From positions 1-56,847 of the forward strand of contig JAFNSO010000089.1 of assembly GCA_017384945.1 (NCBI GenBank): a stretch of 56,847 nucleotides of DNA, in the 5' to 3' direction. Under the pieces are notes generated by a model. The model saw only the letters and a list, made by a program, of their open reading frames with translations, was not told the DNA's origin and did no database searches. Shown one piece after another: positions 1-8,006 of the stretch. The position numbers were made by a program, and so were the translations under genes. The stretch's first letter is position 1. Every line of letters starts with the position of its first letter. The DNA comes from Ruminococcus sp. (GTDB lineage Bacteria > Bacillota > Clostridia > Oscillospirales > Acutalibacteraceae).

Positions 1-2504
1 CACAGCCGACTACCACCACTCAGCCGACTACGACTACACAGCCGACTACGACCACTCAGCCGACTACGACTACACAGCCGACTACCACCACTCAGCCGAC
101 TACGACTACACAGCCGACTACGACCACTCAGCCGACTACGACTACACAGCCGACTACCACCACTCAGCCGACTACTACCACTCAGCCGACTACAACTACT
201 CAGCCGACTACTACCACTCAGCCGACTACTACCGAGCCGACCACAACTACCGAGCCGATCACAACTACAGCTCCGATCACAACTACCGAGCCGATCACAA
301 CTACAGCTCCGATTGAGTACTACAACTTCTTCTACGCGCCGTCTAAGGAACAGCTCGACGACAACGACACATACAGATTCAGCTACCGCAACACAAACGG
401 CAACTGGACTCACATTGATATGACCAAGTCCGCGTTCACCGACAGCGACGGCTCGCCGATTTACACCGCAAAGGTCGACAAATCGGTCGGCGACTATATG
501 CTGGCAGTTCTGTATCAGGTCTATGACAGTACGGGAATTACATGGAAGTCTCAGAAAACCTACAACAGCAAGAGACTCTCGGCTTTGGACGGAGTAATCG
601 TCAGACCCGAAGCCGTTGAGCCCGAAACCGAGCCGACTACGACTACAGAGCCCCCAACCACAACGGAACCGACTACAACCACCGAACCTACCACAACTAC
701 AGAGGTTACAACAGCTCCGATTGAGTACTACAACTTCTTCTACGTTCCGTCAAAGGAGCAGCTCGACGACAACGACACCTACAGATTCAGCTTCCGCGCT
801 TTGGACGGCAACTGGACTCACATCGAAATGACCAAGTCCTCGTTCACAGACAGCGACGGCTCGCCGATTTACACAGCCAAGGTTGACAAGTCAGTAGGCG
901 ACGATGTACAGGCTATTCTGTATCAGGTTTACGACGCGTCAGGCGTTACGTGGAAATATCAAAGAGCCTTCACCAACACAAAGCTCTCCGAGTATGACGG
1001 CAAGTTCATCAGACCCGAGGTAATTGTACCTCCGACCGAACCTACCACGACCACCGAACCTACTACAACTACAGAGCCTACTACAACCACAGAACCGACT
1101 ACTACAACCGAACCGACCACAACCACAGAACCGACCACAACAACGGAACCGACCACGACCACCGAACCCACAACGGCAACGGAGCCGACCGAAACCACCG
1201 AGCCCACAACAGCAACGGAGCCGACCGAAACCACCGAGCCTACAACGGCAACGGAGCCGACTACAACTACAGAGCCGACTACAACCACCGAGCCGACCAC
1301 TACTACAGAGCCTACTACGACCACAGAGCCGACCACTACTACAGAGCCGACTACGACTGCTGAGCCGACTACCGCTCCGATCGGCCGCTACAAGTTCCTG
1401 TACGCTCCGTCTCAGGACGAGCTCGACACAAAGAGCACCTTCAAGTTCAATCTCTGCGATATGAACGACAGCTGGACACAGATCGATATGACGTTGTCCG
1501 ACCTCAAATCAAACGACGGCACTCCGATTTACTCCGCCGAGCTGCCCAAGACACTCGACGAGGTTAAGGTGATCCAGTATCAGGTCTACGATGAGACAGG
1601 CAATACATGGAAATCACAGACCGAGTTTAAGGACGTTAAACTCTCCGACTTTGACGGAAAAATCATAACTCCCGCAGCCATCGAGCCCGAAACAACCGTA
1701 CCCGAAACAACGACAGCGGAACCGACAACCGAGCCTACAACAGCCGAGCCGACAACAGAAGAGCCGACAACAGCCGAGCCGACAACGGAACCGACAACCG
1801 CTGAGCCGACCACGGAGCCCGCGACTGAAACTCAGCCCGCGACAGAGGCAACAAAGAAGCCCGCCGAAACGAAAATCTCCGACCTCAACGTAACCCCGCA
1901 GGCTAACGCGGCAGTAAGCTTTGTAAAGGCGCTCAAGAACGACAAAGACCCGAGCGGCTCAACCTTCGGACTTCTCAAGGCAAAATCCAAGAAGGTCACC
2001 AAGGATTCCATAACAATCAGGTGGAACAAGCTCAAGGGCGCGAAGAAATACATCATTATGGGCAACAAGTGCGGCAAGCCGTATAAGCAGCTCAAGACAG
2101 TATCATCGTCGTCCTTCAAGCAGAAGAAGCTCAAGAAGGGCACCTACTACAAGTATATGGTTCTCGCGGTCAACTCAAAGAACCGGGTAACCGCGATTTC
2201 CAAGACGCTCCACGTCGCGACAAAGGGCGGTAATTTCGGAAACCACAAGTCCGTAAAGCTTACAAACGTGAAGAAGAACCCGCTCACCCTCAAAAAGGGC
2301 AAGAAGATGACGCTCAAGGCAAAGGCAATCAAGGAAAAGAAGAAGGTCAGAAACCACCGCAAGGTCAAGTTCGAGTCCTCCAACCCGAAGATTGTAAAGA
2401 TTACCGCAGGCGGAAAGCTCACAGCCAAGAAGAAGGGTACAGCGATCGTTTACGCGTACGCTCAGAACGGCGTTTACAAGTCAATTAAGGTTAAGGTCAA
2501 ATAA
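1..2504 (+). CDS. Large secreted repeat protein, 5' truncated by window edge
   Basis: The reading frame is open from base 3 and runs off the left edge, so the signal peptide and true start are not visible. It begins with about 13 QPTTTT-type units, then has three copies of a domain of about 100 residues (bases 312-623, 720-1037, 1380-1697; each starts I-x-x-Y-x-F-x-Y-x-P-S and contains YQVYD) separated by Thr/Pro/Glu linkers. A fibronectin type III-like domain follows at about 1909-2225 and a bacterial Ig-like (BIg2) domain at about 2254-2501, ending in VKVK. Linkers and Ig-like domains fit an extracellular or surface protein. I do not recognise the triplicated domain; a carbohydrate-binding role is only a guess. 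The last two domains are closely related to those of the protein at 45160-46992. An internal ATG at 420 is not the real start. Confidence 0.85.
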   Translation, partial: QPTTTTQPTTTTQPTTTTQPTTTTQPTTTTQPTTTTQPTTTTQPTTTTQPTTTTQPTTTTQPTTTTQPTTTTQPTTTEPTTTTEPITTTAPITTTEPITTTAPIEYYNFFYAPSKEQLDDNDTYRFSYRNTNGNWTHIDMTKSAFTDSDGSPIYTAKVDKSVGDYMLAVLYQVYDSTGITWKSQKTYNSKRLSALDGVIVRPEAVEPETEPTTTTEPPTTTEPTTTTEPTTTTEVTTAPIEYYNFFYVPSKEQLDDNDTYRFSFRALDGNWTHIEMTKSSFTDSDGSPIYTAKVDKSVGDDVQAILYQVYDASGVTWKYQRAFTNTKLSEYDGKFIRPEVIVPPTEPTTTTEPTTTTEPTTTTEPTTTTEPTTTTEPTTTTEPTTTTEPTTATEPTETTEPTTATEPTETTEPTTATEPTTTTEPTTTTEPTTTTEPTTTTEPTTTTEPTTTAEPTTAPIGRYKFLYAPSQDELDTKSTFKFNLCDMNDSWTQIDMTLSDLKSNDGTPIYSAELPKTLDEVKVIQYQVYDETGNTWKSQTEFKDVKLSDFDGKIITPAAIEPETTVPETTTAEPTTEPTTAEPTTEEPTTAEPTTEPTTAEPTTEPATETQPATEATKKPAETKISDLNVTPQANAAVSFVKALKNDKDPSGSTFGLLKAKSKKVTKDSITIRWNKLKGAKKYIIMGNKCGKPYKQLKTVSSSSFKQKKLKKGTYYKYMVLAVNSKNRVTAISKTLHVATKGGNFGNHKSVKLTNVKKNPLTLKKGKKMTLKAKAIKEKKKVRNHRKVKFESSNPKIVKITAGGKLTAKKKGTAIVYAYAQNGVYKSIKVKVK
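3..305 (+). repeat. 18-bp coding tandem repeats (QPTTTT/EPTTTT linker)
   Basis: The first 300 bases are near-perfect 18-bp units reading CAG-CCG-ACN-ACN-ACN-ACN, changing to GAG-CCG units after about base 230. They encode an extended, probably O-glycosylatable linker. The array continues beyond the window, so the copy number is unknown. Synonymous changes at Thr codons (ACT/ACC/ACG/ACA) show some divergence between units. Confidence 0.9.
1035..1373 (+). repeat. 18-bp coding tandem repeats (about 19 EPTTTT units)
   Basis: A second array in the same gene lies between domain copies 2 and 3. It has about 19 Glu-Pro-Thr-rich hexapeptide units, most EPTTTT, with some EPTTAT and EPTETT variants in the middle. 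It is a linker whose length could change by slippage or recombination without breaking the frame. Confidence 0.9.
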
Positions 2505-2518
2505 TTAACCGCAAAATC

Positions 2519-2550
2519 AGCCGACCCCGTCTAAGGGTCGGCTGTGCTTT
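2519..2550 (+). terminator. Rho-independent terminator
   Basis: AGCCGACCC (2519-2527) pairs with GGGTCGGCT (2535-2543), followed by GTGCTTTTTC. It ends the large repeat protein gene. Confidence 0.85.
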
Positions 2551-2562
2551 TTCATTTCGGAC

Positions 2563-2591
2563 TTGATAAAACCGAAATTTTGGTGTATTAT
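2563..2591 (+). promoter_or_regulatory. Sigma-A-like promoter for the dockerin gene
   Basis: TTGATA (2563-2568), a 17-nt spacer and TATTAT (2586-2591) lie just upstream of the start codon at 2620. Confidence 0.55.
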
Positions 2592-2619
2592 TGAATTAAA
2601 ATATAAATTGGAGGCAGTT

Positions 2620-3669
2620 ATGAAGATTTCGGTAAAAAAACTATTGAGCGTTATCCTTGCGCTGATAATGCTCGCCGCGGCGTTCTCCGCGGTATCAACA
2701 GGAGCTTTTGCCGCTGAAAAGCACAACATAATCGTTAAATCGGCTCAGGGGCTCTTCAAGGACGTTGCTGCGAGCTTTGACCCGGGCGAGGCGTTTTCGA
2801 TTCAGCTCGACCTCAAAACAAAATGTCAGCTCAGCGACGTCACTATCTCGGTCAGATATGACGAGGAGCAGATAAGAGTCCGCAAATTCGAGTCTCCCTT
2901 TTCCCTCCCGGGCCCGATAAGCAACGAGACCGAAAAAGGCGAGTACCTATTTGTTGTCGGAACGGCGAACGAGCTTATCGACACAACAAAGGGCGGCGAA
3001 TTCCTCAGCTTAATCGGAAAGGCTAGGGATACCTTCAACAAGGACCAGGAAATCATTATTGACGTTCAGACGCTTCGCGGAGGACGCTACAAGGACGACG
3101 AAACCGTCGATATAAGCTTCGAGGAGCTGTACGTAGCTTGGAGCAAGGTTGAAAACACAAACTTTACGCTCGCTTCCTCGTTCAAGGACAAAATAAACTT
3201 CAACCCTCAGCCCTCGACCGAAAAACCGACAGAAAAGCCGACACAGGCTCCCACAACAACAGCTAAGCCGACCGAGAAGCCGACAGAAGCTCCCACAACA
3301 ACGGCTAAGCCTACCGAAAAGCCGACAGAAGCGACCGAAACAACGGCAAAACCGACCGCAAAGCCGACAGAGGCGACCGAAAAGCCCTCCTCGACCCCAA
3401 CGGAAAAGCCGACCGCGACAGAGACAAAGGAGCCCGCAAAGAACTTGATCTACGGCGACACCGACTTAAGCGGAGTGGTCAACATCAAGGACGCAACCCT
3501 GATTCAGCAGCACCTCGCGAAAATCAAGACGATGTCCTCGGATTCCCTCGCGGTAGCCAATGTTGACGGCGACGAAAGCGTATCCGTAAAGGACGCGACC
3601 TGTATCCAAAAGTCCCTCGCGCTTCTGAGCGGAAGCGGAAAGGTAAATCAGCCTTATACAAAGGCTTGA
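2620..3669 (+). CDS. Secreted cohesin-like plus dockerin protein
   Basis: The start is ATG 2620, with GGAGG just upstream. It opens a signal peptide with KK, a hydrophobic run and a cut site near GAFA-AEK (residue about 31). Residues about 35-195 form a beta-rich domain whose pattern (a glycine, alternating hydrophobics, then V-R-Y-D) resembles cohesin or a related beta-sandwich. A Thr/Pro/Lys linker follows (residues about 205-285). The C-terminus is a type I dockerin: two 12-residue loops, DTDLSGVVNIKD and DVDGDESVSVKD-like, each followed by an A-T-x-I-Q helix. Dockerins bind cohesins, so the protein should join a cell-surface or extracellular complex. If the N-terminal domain is a true cohesin, this is an adaptor scaffoldin. 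The dockerin is clear; the cohesin assignment is tentative. Confidence 0.85.
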   Translation: MKISVKKLLSVILALIMLAAAFSAVSTGAFAAEKHNIIVKSAQGLFKDVAASFDPGEAFSIQLDLKTKCQLSDVTISVRYDEEQIRVRKFESPFSLPGPISNETEKGEYLFVVGTANELIDTTKGGEFLSLIGKARDTFNKDQEIIIDVQTLRGGRYKDDETVDISFEELYVAWSKVENTNFTLASSFKDKINFNPQPSTEKPTEKPTQAPTTTAKPTEKPTEAPTTTAKPTEKPTEATETTAKPTAKPTEATEKPSSTPTEKPTATETKEPAKNLIYGDTDLSGVVNIKDATLIQQHLAKIKTMSSDSLAVANVDGDESVSVKDATCIQKSLALLSGSGKVNQPYTKA

Positions 3670-3694
3670 TCAGTCAAACATAAATATAATATCA

Positions 3695-3727
3695 AAAAGG
3701 TCGAACGGAAAATGTTTGACCTTTTCT
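3695..3727 (+). terminator. Rho-independent terminator
   Basis: AAAAGGTCGAAC pairs with GTTTGACCTTTT around a short loop, followed by TCTTT. It ends the dockerin gene. Confidence 0.75.
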
Positions 3728-3920
3728 TTGTAATTTTAAAAATTTTTAAAAAGCCTGAGACAAAACCCTCGCTTTTTGACACTACATATATGAAAGGTGT
3801 TTGACTGATATCAGACGCCGTTCAGGTTTTCCCCCTTCCCGGGGTTGGCAGGCGACCGTCCCCGGGAAATCCTCACAAATAAGAAAAACGCCTTGCGAAA
3901 AGGCGTCTTTCTTATTAGGA
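3728..3920 (+). other. Structured intergenic region with two strong hairpins
   Basis: The 500-bp gap 3670-4170 has no large gene. Hairpin 1 pairs TTCCCGGGG (3836-3844) with CCCCGGGAA (3860-3868). Hairpin 2 (3878-3917) pairs AATAAGAAA-ACGCC with the complementary GGCGT-TTTCTTATT, a very long stem that would work as a terminator in either direction. They precede a small ORF with a good ribosome site at 3931. The arrangement resembles a leader with an attenuator, but it matches no riboswitch class I know. Confidence 0.4.
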
Positions 3921-3930
3921 AGGAAATTAT

Positions 3931-4059
3931 ATGAAAAAGCAAATTGTGCTCTCGTTGTCTGTTTATCTTTACTGTGGTTATATAATAACCCCCGAATGTG
4001 ACGACTGTATGAACAATCGGAGAAAAAACAGAGAAATTTTTCTCGAAAAATCGCCATAG
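3931..4059 (+). CDS. Possible small protein, 42 residues
   Basis: ATG 3931 follows AGGAAGGAAATTAT, a good ribosome site. The frame encodes MKKQIVLSLSVYLYCGYII, a hydrophobic N-terminus, then a Cys-containing segment (PECDDC) and a basic tail ending at TAG 4057-4059. It could be a small membrane or secreted peptide downstream of the terminator-like hairpin, or the remnant of a longer gene. No family is recognised. Only the ribosome site and the Lys/hydrophobic start support it. Confidence 0.3.
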   Translation: MKKQIVLSLSVYLYCGYIITPECDDCMNNRRKNREIFLEKSP

Positions 4060-4092
4060 TGTGAACATTATCTGAAAATTGCTCGGGTCTGC

Positions 4093-4121
4093 TTGACTTT
4101 TTCCCGCTCGGCAACTATAAT
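4093..4121 (+). promoter_or_regulatory. Strong sigma-A promoter for the tetR-type gene
   Basis: TTGACT (4093-4098), a 17-nt spacer and TATAAT (4116-4121). It overlaps the first codons of the longest possible frame, so translation must begin downstream, at ATG 4171. Confidence 0.8.
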
Positions 4122-4170
4122 TATTGGCAAGTCGGGGTATTTCCCGCTATTACGCAAAAGGAGGCAAGTT

Positions 4171-4776
4171 ATGATTAAACGAACCTTTTACAATCTTCCA
4201 GCCGAAAAGCGCGCGAAGATTATTGACGTAACCCGAAAAGAGTTTTTAAAGGGAAACAAACAGAAAATCACAATCAACACCGTTATCAAAAACGCGGGCA
4301 TATCGCGCGGAAGCTTTTACCAGTATTTTGACGACAAGCTCGATTTGGTGGAGCTGGTTGCCGACGATATGGTGACAAGAATGGTCGAGTTTATTCAGAA
4401 CGAGCTTCTCGAAAACGGCGGAGACCTCTTCGCCCTGCCGATGAGACTGTTCGATATAATGACCGAGAACGCGGGCGACTACAACATCGTGATGTCGATT
4501 ACCGACACGCGCGACCGAAACAGCGAGCTTATTAACGACTACATTCGTTACCGCTCGTCAAAGCCCGAGATTTTCAGCAAGGTCAAGGGCTATATCGACC
4601 GCTCAAAGCTCAAAAACAAGGACGACGAGGACGTTGAGTGCGTAATGTTTATGATGTTCGACGCAATCAGAAGCGCGATGCAGAACATCCTCGAGAGCGG
4701 CGCTGACATCAAAAAAGAAAGAACGCTCCTGCTTAAAAAGCTTCAAATCATTAAAACAGGAAGCGCGGCAAAATAA
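4171..4776 (+). CDS. TetR/AcrR family transcriptional regulator
   Basis: The protein has 201 residues from ATG 4171, preceded by AAAGGAGGCAAGTT; the upstream frame overlaps the promoter and is not used. Residues about 10-55 carry the TetR helix-turn-helix, with INTVIKNAGISRGSFYQYF matching the family's recognition helix. The C-terminal helical ligand domain is not recognisable and gives no inducer. No efflux or enzyme gene lies beside it in the same direction, so its target is unknown; autoregulation is possible. The stop codon TAA forms the first bases of the heptamer repeat element that follows. Confidence 0.92.
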   Translation: MIKRTFYNLPAEKRAKIIDVTRKEFLKGNKQKITINTVIKNAGISRGSFYQYFDDKLDLVELVADDMVTRMVEFIQNELLENGGDLFALPMRLFDIMTENAGDYNIVMSITDTRDRNSELINDYIRYRSSKPEIFSKVKGYIDRSKLKNKDDEDVECVMFMMFDAIRSAMQNILESGADIKKERTLLLKKLQIIKTGSAAK

Positions 4777-4972
4777 TTGAGAATTGAGAATTGAGAATTG
4801 AGAATGATGGTCGGGCAGACAGACTCTTCTGTGAGAAGCGTTTGTCTCCCGACCATATTAGTATTTCGCTTGCGCGAAGCGCATATAAATTCGGTCGGGC
4901 AGAGGAGTTCATTTTCAGATGAACCCGTCTGCCCGACCAAAATTATCAATTATCAATTCTCAATTCTCAATT
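4775..4972. repeat. 198-bp palindromic repeat element (MITE/REP-like)
   Basis: The element fills the gap between two convergent genes exactly. The left end is four AATTGAG heptamers (4775-4802). The right end is four inverted heptamers (4945-4972; two CTCAATT, two ATCAATT). Inside are two long palindromes, 4809-4854 and 4893-4938, both bounded by GGTCGGGCAGA and its complement-like CCCGACC, with a small CGCTTGCGCGAAGCG palindrome between them. No coding sequence lies inside. The left edge includes the tetR-type stop codon, and the right edge supplies the stop codon of the capD-like gene. A related palindrome occurs at 28349-28389. Confidence 0.8.
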
Positions 4973-6856
4973 ACCATTAGTCTCATGGTGGAAGGTCGGA
5001 ACCATTTCCGCGAGTTTTTCGACGACCTTGTCGCTGTCGTTGTCATTGGCGAAGCGCTCGATTTCCTCGAGCTGAGCGAGCAGCTTTTGCCGGTCGATCT
5101 CAATCTGGTTTCCGATAAATATTTTCTTGTTCGAGGTTTCTCTGAGTCCTTCCTCGTCCATAAGGAGCTCCTCGTAGAGCTTTTCACCGGGTCGAAGTCC
5201 CGTGAACTTGATTTCGACGTCCTCGTAGGGCACCTTTCCGTACATACGGATAAGGTTCTCCGCGAGCGTGACAATCTTTACAGGCGCGCCCATATCAAGT
5301 ACGAAAATCTCGCCGCCGTGAGCCATCGCTCCCGCCTCAAGCACGAGCGACACCGCCTCGGGAATCGTCATAAAGTAGCGGATAATGTCGGGGTGAGTCA
5401 CAGTAACAGGCTTGCCGCTCTCAATCTGGCGTCTGAACAGCGGGATTACAGAGCCGTTCGAGCCGAGTACGTTTCCGAACCTCGTTGTGACGAACTCGGT
5501 GTGAGAGCTGTTCTGAGCCATATACTGAATAATCATCTCGCACACGCGCTTTGTACAGCCCATAACGTTTGTCGGGTTGACCGCCTTGTCGGTAGAAATC
5601 ATAACGAACTTGTCCGCCTTGTACTGCTCCGCGAGAATCGCGGTGTTGTAGGTGCCTACGATGTTGTTCTTGACCGCTTCCTCGGGAACGACCTCCATAA
5701 GAGGAACGTGCTTGTGAGCCGCGGCGTGGAACACAAGGCTCGGGCGATACTTCGCGAAGATTTTCTCCATCTTGTAGTAATCGCGCACGGAGGCAATCAG
5801 GGTCACGATATTGACCTTGGAGCCGAACTCCATCAGAACCTCCTGCTGAACCTCGTAGGCGTTGTTCTCGTAGATGTCGACTATAATGACCTGCTTTGGG
5901 TTGTACTTCGCGATCTGGCGCACAAGCTCGGAGCCGATTGAGCCGCCTCCGCCCGTGACCATACATACCTTGTCCCTGACGAGCGCTCTGATTTCGCTTT
6001 TGTCAAAGGAAACAGGCTCTCTGCCGAGAAGGTCCTCGATTTTGATATCCTTCGCCTGATTGATAAGCTGAGTGTGCTCGTCGTCGAACAGAAGGTTTCC
6101 GAGATACGGGATAACCTTGATTTTACACTTTGTTTTCGAGCATATATCAAGAATCTCGACCCTGCGCTTTTCGGGACAGGACGGAATCGCGAAGATAATC
6201 TGCTCGATGTTCATACTCTCGCATATATTCTGGATCTCGTCGGTTGTGCCGAGAACCCGAACGCCATTGATTTTTGTGTGAATCTTTCCCTTGTCGTCGT
6301 CGACAAGACCGACGGGCTGGAATTTGCTCCACTTGTTGTTTCGGTCGTATTTCGCGCTTTCGAGCTCGTTGAGAATCATTACCGCCGCGTGACCCGCTCC
6401 GACAATCAGTGTTTTCTGGGTGCTGTCGTACTTTCCCGAGTCGGAAATCACGAGAAACGACTTTCTGAAAGCCAGTCTGAACAACAACGCTCCCGTTGCT
6501 GTCACGAAAAAGTTCACAAGGAAGAACAATTTTGAAAAGCTCTTGCCGAGCGCGAAGAAAATGATAATCGCGAGCAGCTGACCCGCGAACATTCCCACGG
6601 CGCAAAGCAAATAATCCCTCGAGCGGAAATACCGCCACGCCTTTGAGTAGCAGCCCATCGAGTACTGCACAAGGATACATAGAATAACGTCGGCAATCAT
6701 AATGTAGCCGAGACCCCTGAGCTCCTGAGCATAGGCGGTGTGAAGAGACGCGAATATATAATTTGTAATCAGAGTTCCCGCGCAGATAATAAAGATATCC
6801 GCCAAGGCGAGAATAAGCTTTCTGATATTAAATTTTCTGCTGTTAATTTTACTCAA
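4967..6856 (-). CDS. Membrane-bound FlaA1/CapD-type NDP-sugar 4,6-dehydratase
   Basis: The protein has 629 residues. The N-terminus has about four membrane helices (residues 12-130), then a nucleotide-binding CoA-binding-like domain starting at LIVGAGHAAV (about 150), then an extended SDR domain with TGGGGSIGSE at 301-310 and the family motif STDKAVNPTN followed by M-G-x-T-K-R. This matches the long PglF/WbpM/CapD dehydratases, which convert UDP-GlcNAc or a similar sugar to a 4-keto-6-deoxy form at the membrane as the first step of glycan or glycoprotein sugar synthesis. The exact substrate is inferred. The gene stands alone behind its own promoter. Its last codon abuts the palindromic repeat, which provides the TGA. 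Confidence 0.92.
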   Translation of the reverse strand: MSKINSRKFNIRKLILALADIFIICAGTLITNYIFASLHTAYAQELRGLGYIMIADVILCILVQYSMGCYSKAWRYFRSRDYLLCAVGMFAGQLLAIIIFFALGKSFSKLFFLVNFFVTATGALLFRLAFRKSFLVISDSGKYDSTQKTLIVGAGHAAVMILNELESAKYDRNNKWSKFQPVGLVDDDKGKIHTKINGVRVLGTTDEIQNICESMNIEQIIFAIPSCPEKRRVEILDICSKTKCKIKVIPYLGNLLFDDEHTQLINQAKDIKIEDLLGREPVSFDKSEIRALVRDKVCMVTGGGGSIGSELVRQIAKYNPKQVIIVDIYENNAYEVQQEVLMEFGSKVNIVTLIASVRDYYKMEKIFAKYRPSLVFHAAAHKHVPLMEVVPEEAVKNNIVGTYNTAILAEQYKADKFVMISTDKAVNPTNVMGCTKRVCEMIIQYMAQNSSHTEFVTTRFGNVLGSNGSVIPLFRRQIESGKPVTVTHPDIIRYFMTIPEAVSLVLEAGAMAHGGEIFVLDMGAPVKIVTLAENLIRMYGKVPYEDVEIKFTGLRPGEKLYEELLMDEEGLRETSNKKIFIGNQIEIDRQKLLAQLEEIERFANDNDSDKVVEKLAEMVPTFHHETNGN

Positions 6857-6876
6857 GCTAATCCCTCTTTTTTTCG

Positions 6877-6896
6877 GATATAACTAGATATAACTA
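6877..6896 (-). promoter_or_regulatory. Tandem 10-bp operator-like repeat
   Basis: Two perfect adjacent copies of GATATAACTA lie just downstream of the -10 box of the capD-like promoter, over the predicted transcription start. The spacing of one helical turn fits a binding site for a dimeric or paired regulator. Which protein binds is unknown. Confidence 0.4.
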
Positions 6897-6904
6897 TCTT
6901 TATG

Positions 6905-6933
6905 ATTATACAAAAAATCTATATAAAAGTCAA
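6905..6933 (-). promoter_or_regulatory. Sigma-A promoter for the capD-like gene
   Basis: On the minus strand: TTGACT, a 17-nt spacer, TATAAT (-35 at 6928-6933, -10 at 6905-6910). Confidence 0.8.
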
Positions 6934-7022
6934 TCATTCGACAACAAATGTACTATTTGCTCAAAAAACCGCTTTATTATTGAGTAAAACGCACAAATTT
7001 TTATGTGATTTTTCCAATTGTA

Positions 7023-7052
7023 TTGACTTTTTACTCATTTGAATAATAAAAT
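7023..7052 (+). promoter_or_regulatory. Promoter for the phosphoesterase gene
   Basis: TTGACT (7023-7028), an 18-nt spacer and TAAAAT (7047-7052), 20 bp before the GTG start. Confidence 0.5.
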
Positions 7053-7071
7053 ATGGTAGAATAGTGAAGGT

Positions 7072-7938
7072 GTGGTGAGAAAACTGAGACGAAAGCTTAT
7101 ATCTTTTCTGATGATAATTACGCTAATTTTCTCGCTCTGTCTGAACCTCAGCCTCGGGGAGGTTTCGCCCGTTGTAACGCCGTATAAGGTAAAAACCGAC
7201 AAAACAAAAGCAAGCTTTCGCGCGGCGGTGCTCTCGGACCTGCACAACAGTGAGTTCGGAAGAGACAACCGCAATCTGATTGAAACAGTCAAAAGGCAGA
7301 AGCCTGACGTAATTTTCACTCTCGGGGATTTTGTGAACCGAAGCTCAGACGAAAAAGCCGTCGCGATAAACGCGCACAGGGAACTCGTAAAAATCTGCCC
7401 CGTGTACGCGGTGTTCGGCAATCACGAGAACGGCTTTCCCGACAAGGAAGGCTACAAAAAGGAGCTCTCCGCGCTTGGGGTACATATTCTCGACAACTCG
7501 ATGGAGAGCTTTAAAATCCAAAACGAGGAAATCATCATCGGCGGGCTGAGCGCCTATCCGTTTTACGAATACTACACGCCCGATTACAACAGCCCTCAAG
7601 GGCGTTTCCTCGACAGCTTCACAGCCGCTCAGGAAAACCGCTTCTGTATTCTGCTCAATCATTACCCCGAGTACGTTTACTGGGGAATGAGAAACTATAA
7701 ATTTGATCTTATGCTCTGCGGTCACACCCACGGCGGGATCGTACGGCTGCCGTTTGTCGGAGGTCTCCTTGCCCCGAATCAGGGAATTTTTTCGGGAAAA
7801 GAGACCTTGCCCTTATACACCAAGGGAGAATACAACGTTGACACAACTCGCTTTATCATCACGAGCGGACTCGGAAACAGCCGTCCCCTGCCCCGCTACA
7901 ACAATCCTCCCGAAATTATGATTATTGATATAAATTGA
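7072..7938 (+). CDS. Calcineurin-like metallophosphoesterase (YaeI/YkuE type)
   Basis: The protein has 288 residues from a GTG start (GTG-GTG; GAAGG lies upstream). An N-terminal hydrophobic segment (residues about 9-28) suggests a membrane anchor or signal, so the enzyme acts outside or at the membrane. The metallophosphoesterase motifs are all present in order: D-L-H (about 57-59), G-D-F, G-N-H-E, N-H-Y and G-H-T-H. YkuE-like members act on membrane or wall-linked phosphoesters, but the substrate cannot be told here. It lies 68 bp before the corA-like gene, which has its own promoter. Confidence 0.9.
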   Translation: MVRKLRRKLISFLMIITLIFSLCLNLSLGEVSPVVTPYKVKTDKTKASFRAAVLSDLHNSEFGRDNRNLIETVKRQKPDVIFTLGDFVNRSSDEKAVAINAHRELVKICPVYAVFGNHENGFPDKEGYKKELSALGVHILDNSMESFKIQNEEIIIGGLSAYPFYEYYTPDYNSPQGRFLDSFTAAQENRFCILLNHYPEYVYWGMRNYKFDLMLCGHTHGGIVRLPFVGGLLAPNQGIFSGKETLPLYTKGEYNVDTTRFIITSGLGNSRPLPRYNNPPEIMIIDIN

Positions 7939-7950
7939 TTGATAAAAACA

Positions 7951-7979
7951 TTGATTAACCCGCCGAAATAGTGTAGAAT
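7951..7979 (+). promoter_or_regulatory. Sigma-A promoter for the corA-like gene
   Basis: TTGATT (7951-7956), a 17-nt spacer and TAGAAT (7974-7979). Confidence 0.7.
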
Positions 7980-8006
7980 AGTAGTATCCGAAATGAGGTG
8001 ACAATT

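Noticed and set aside
959..1336. Long minus-strand frame of V-G-S-V repeats opposite the EPTTTT array
   Set aside because: It is the reverse reading of the 18-bp coding repeats in the real plus-strand gene; it has no ribosome site and no family pattern.
4919..5941. 340-codon plus-strand frame opposite the capD-like gene
   Set aside because: Shadow frame. It begins inside the palindromic element and shows no domain.
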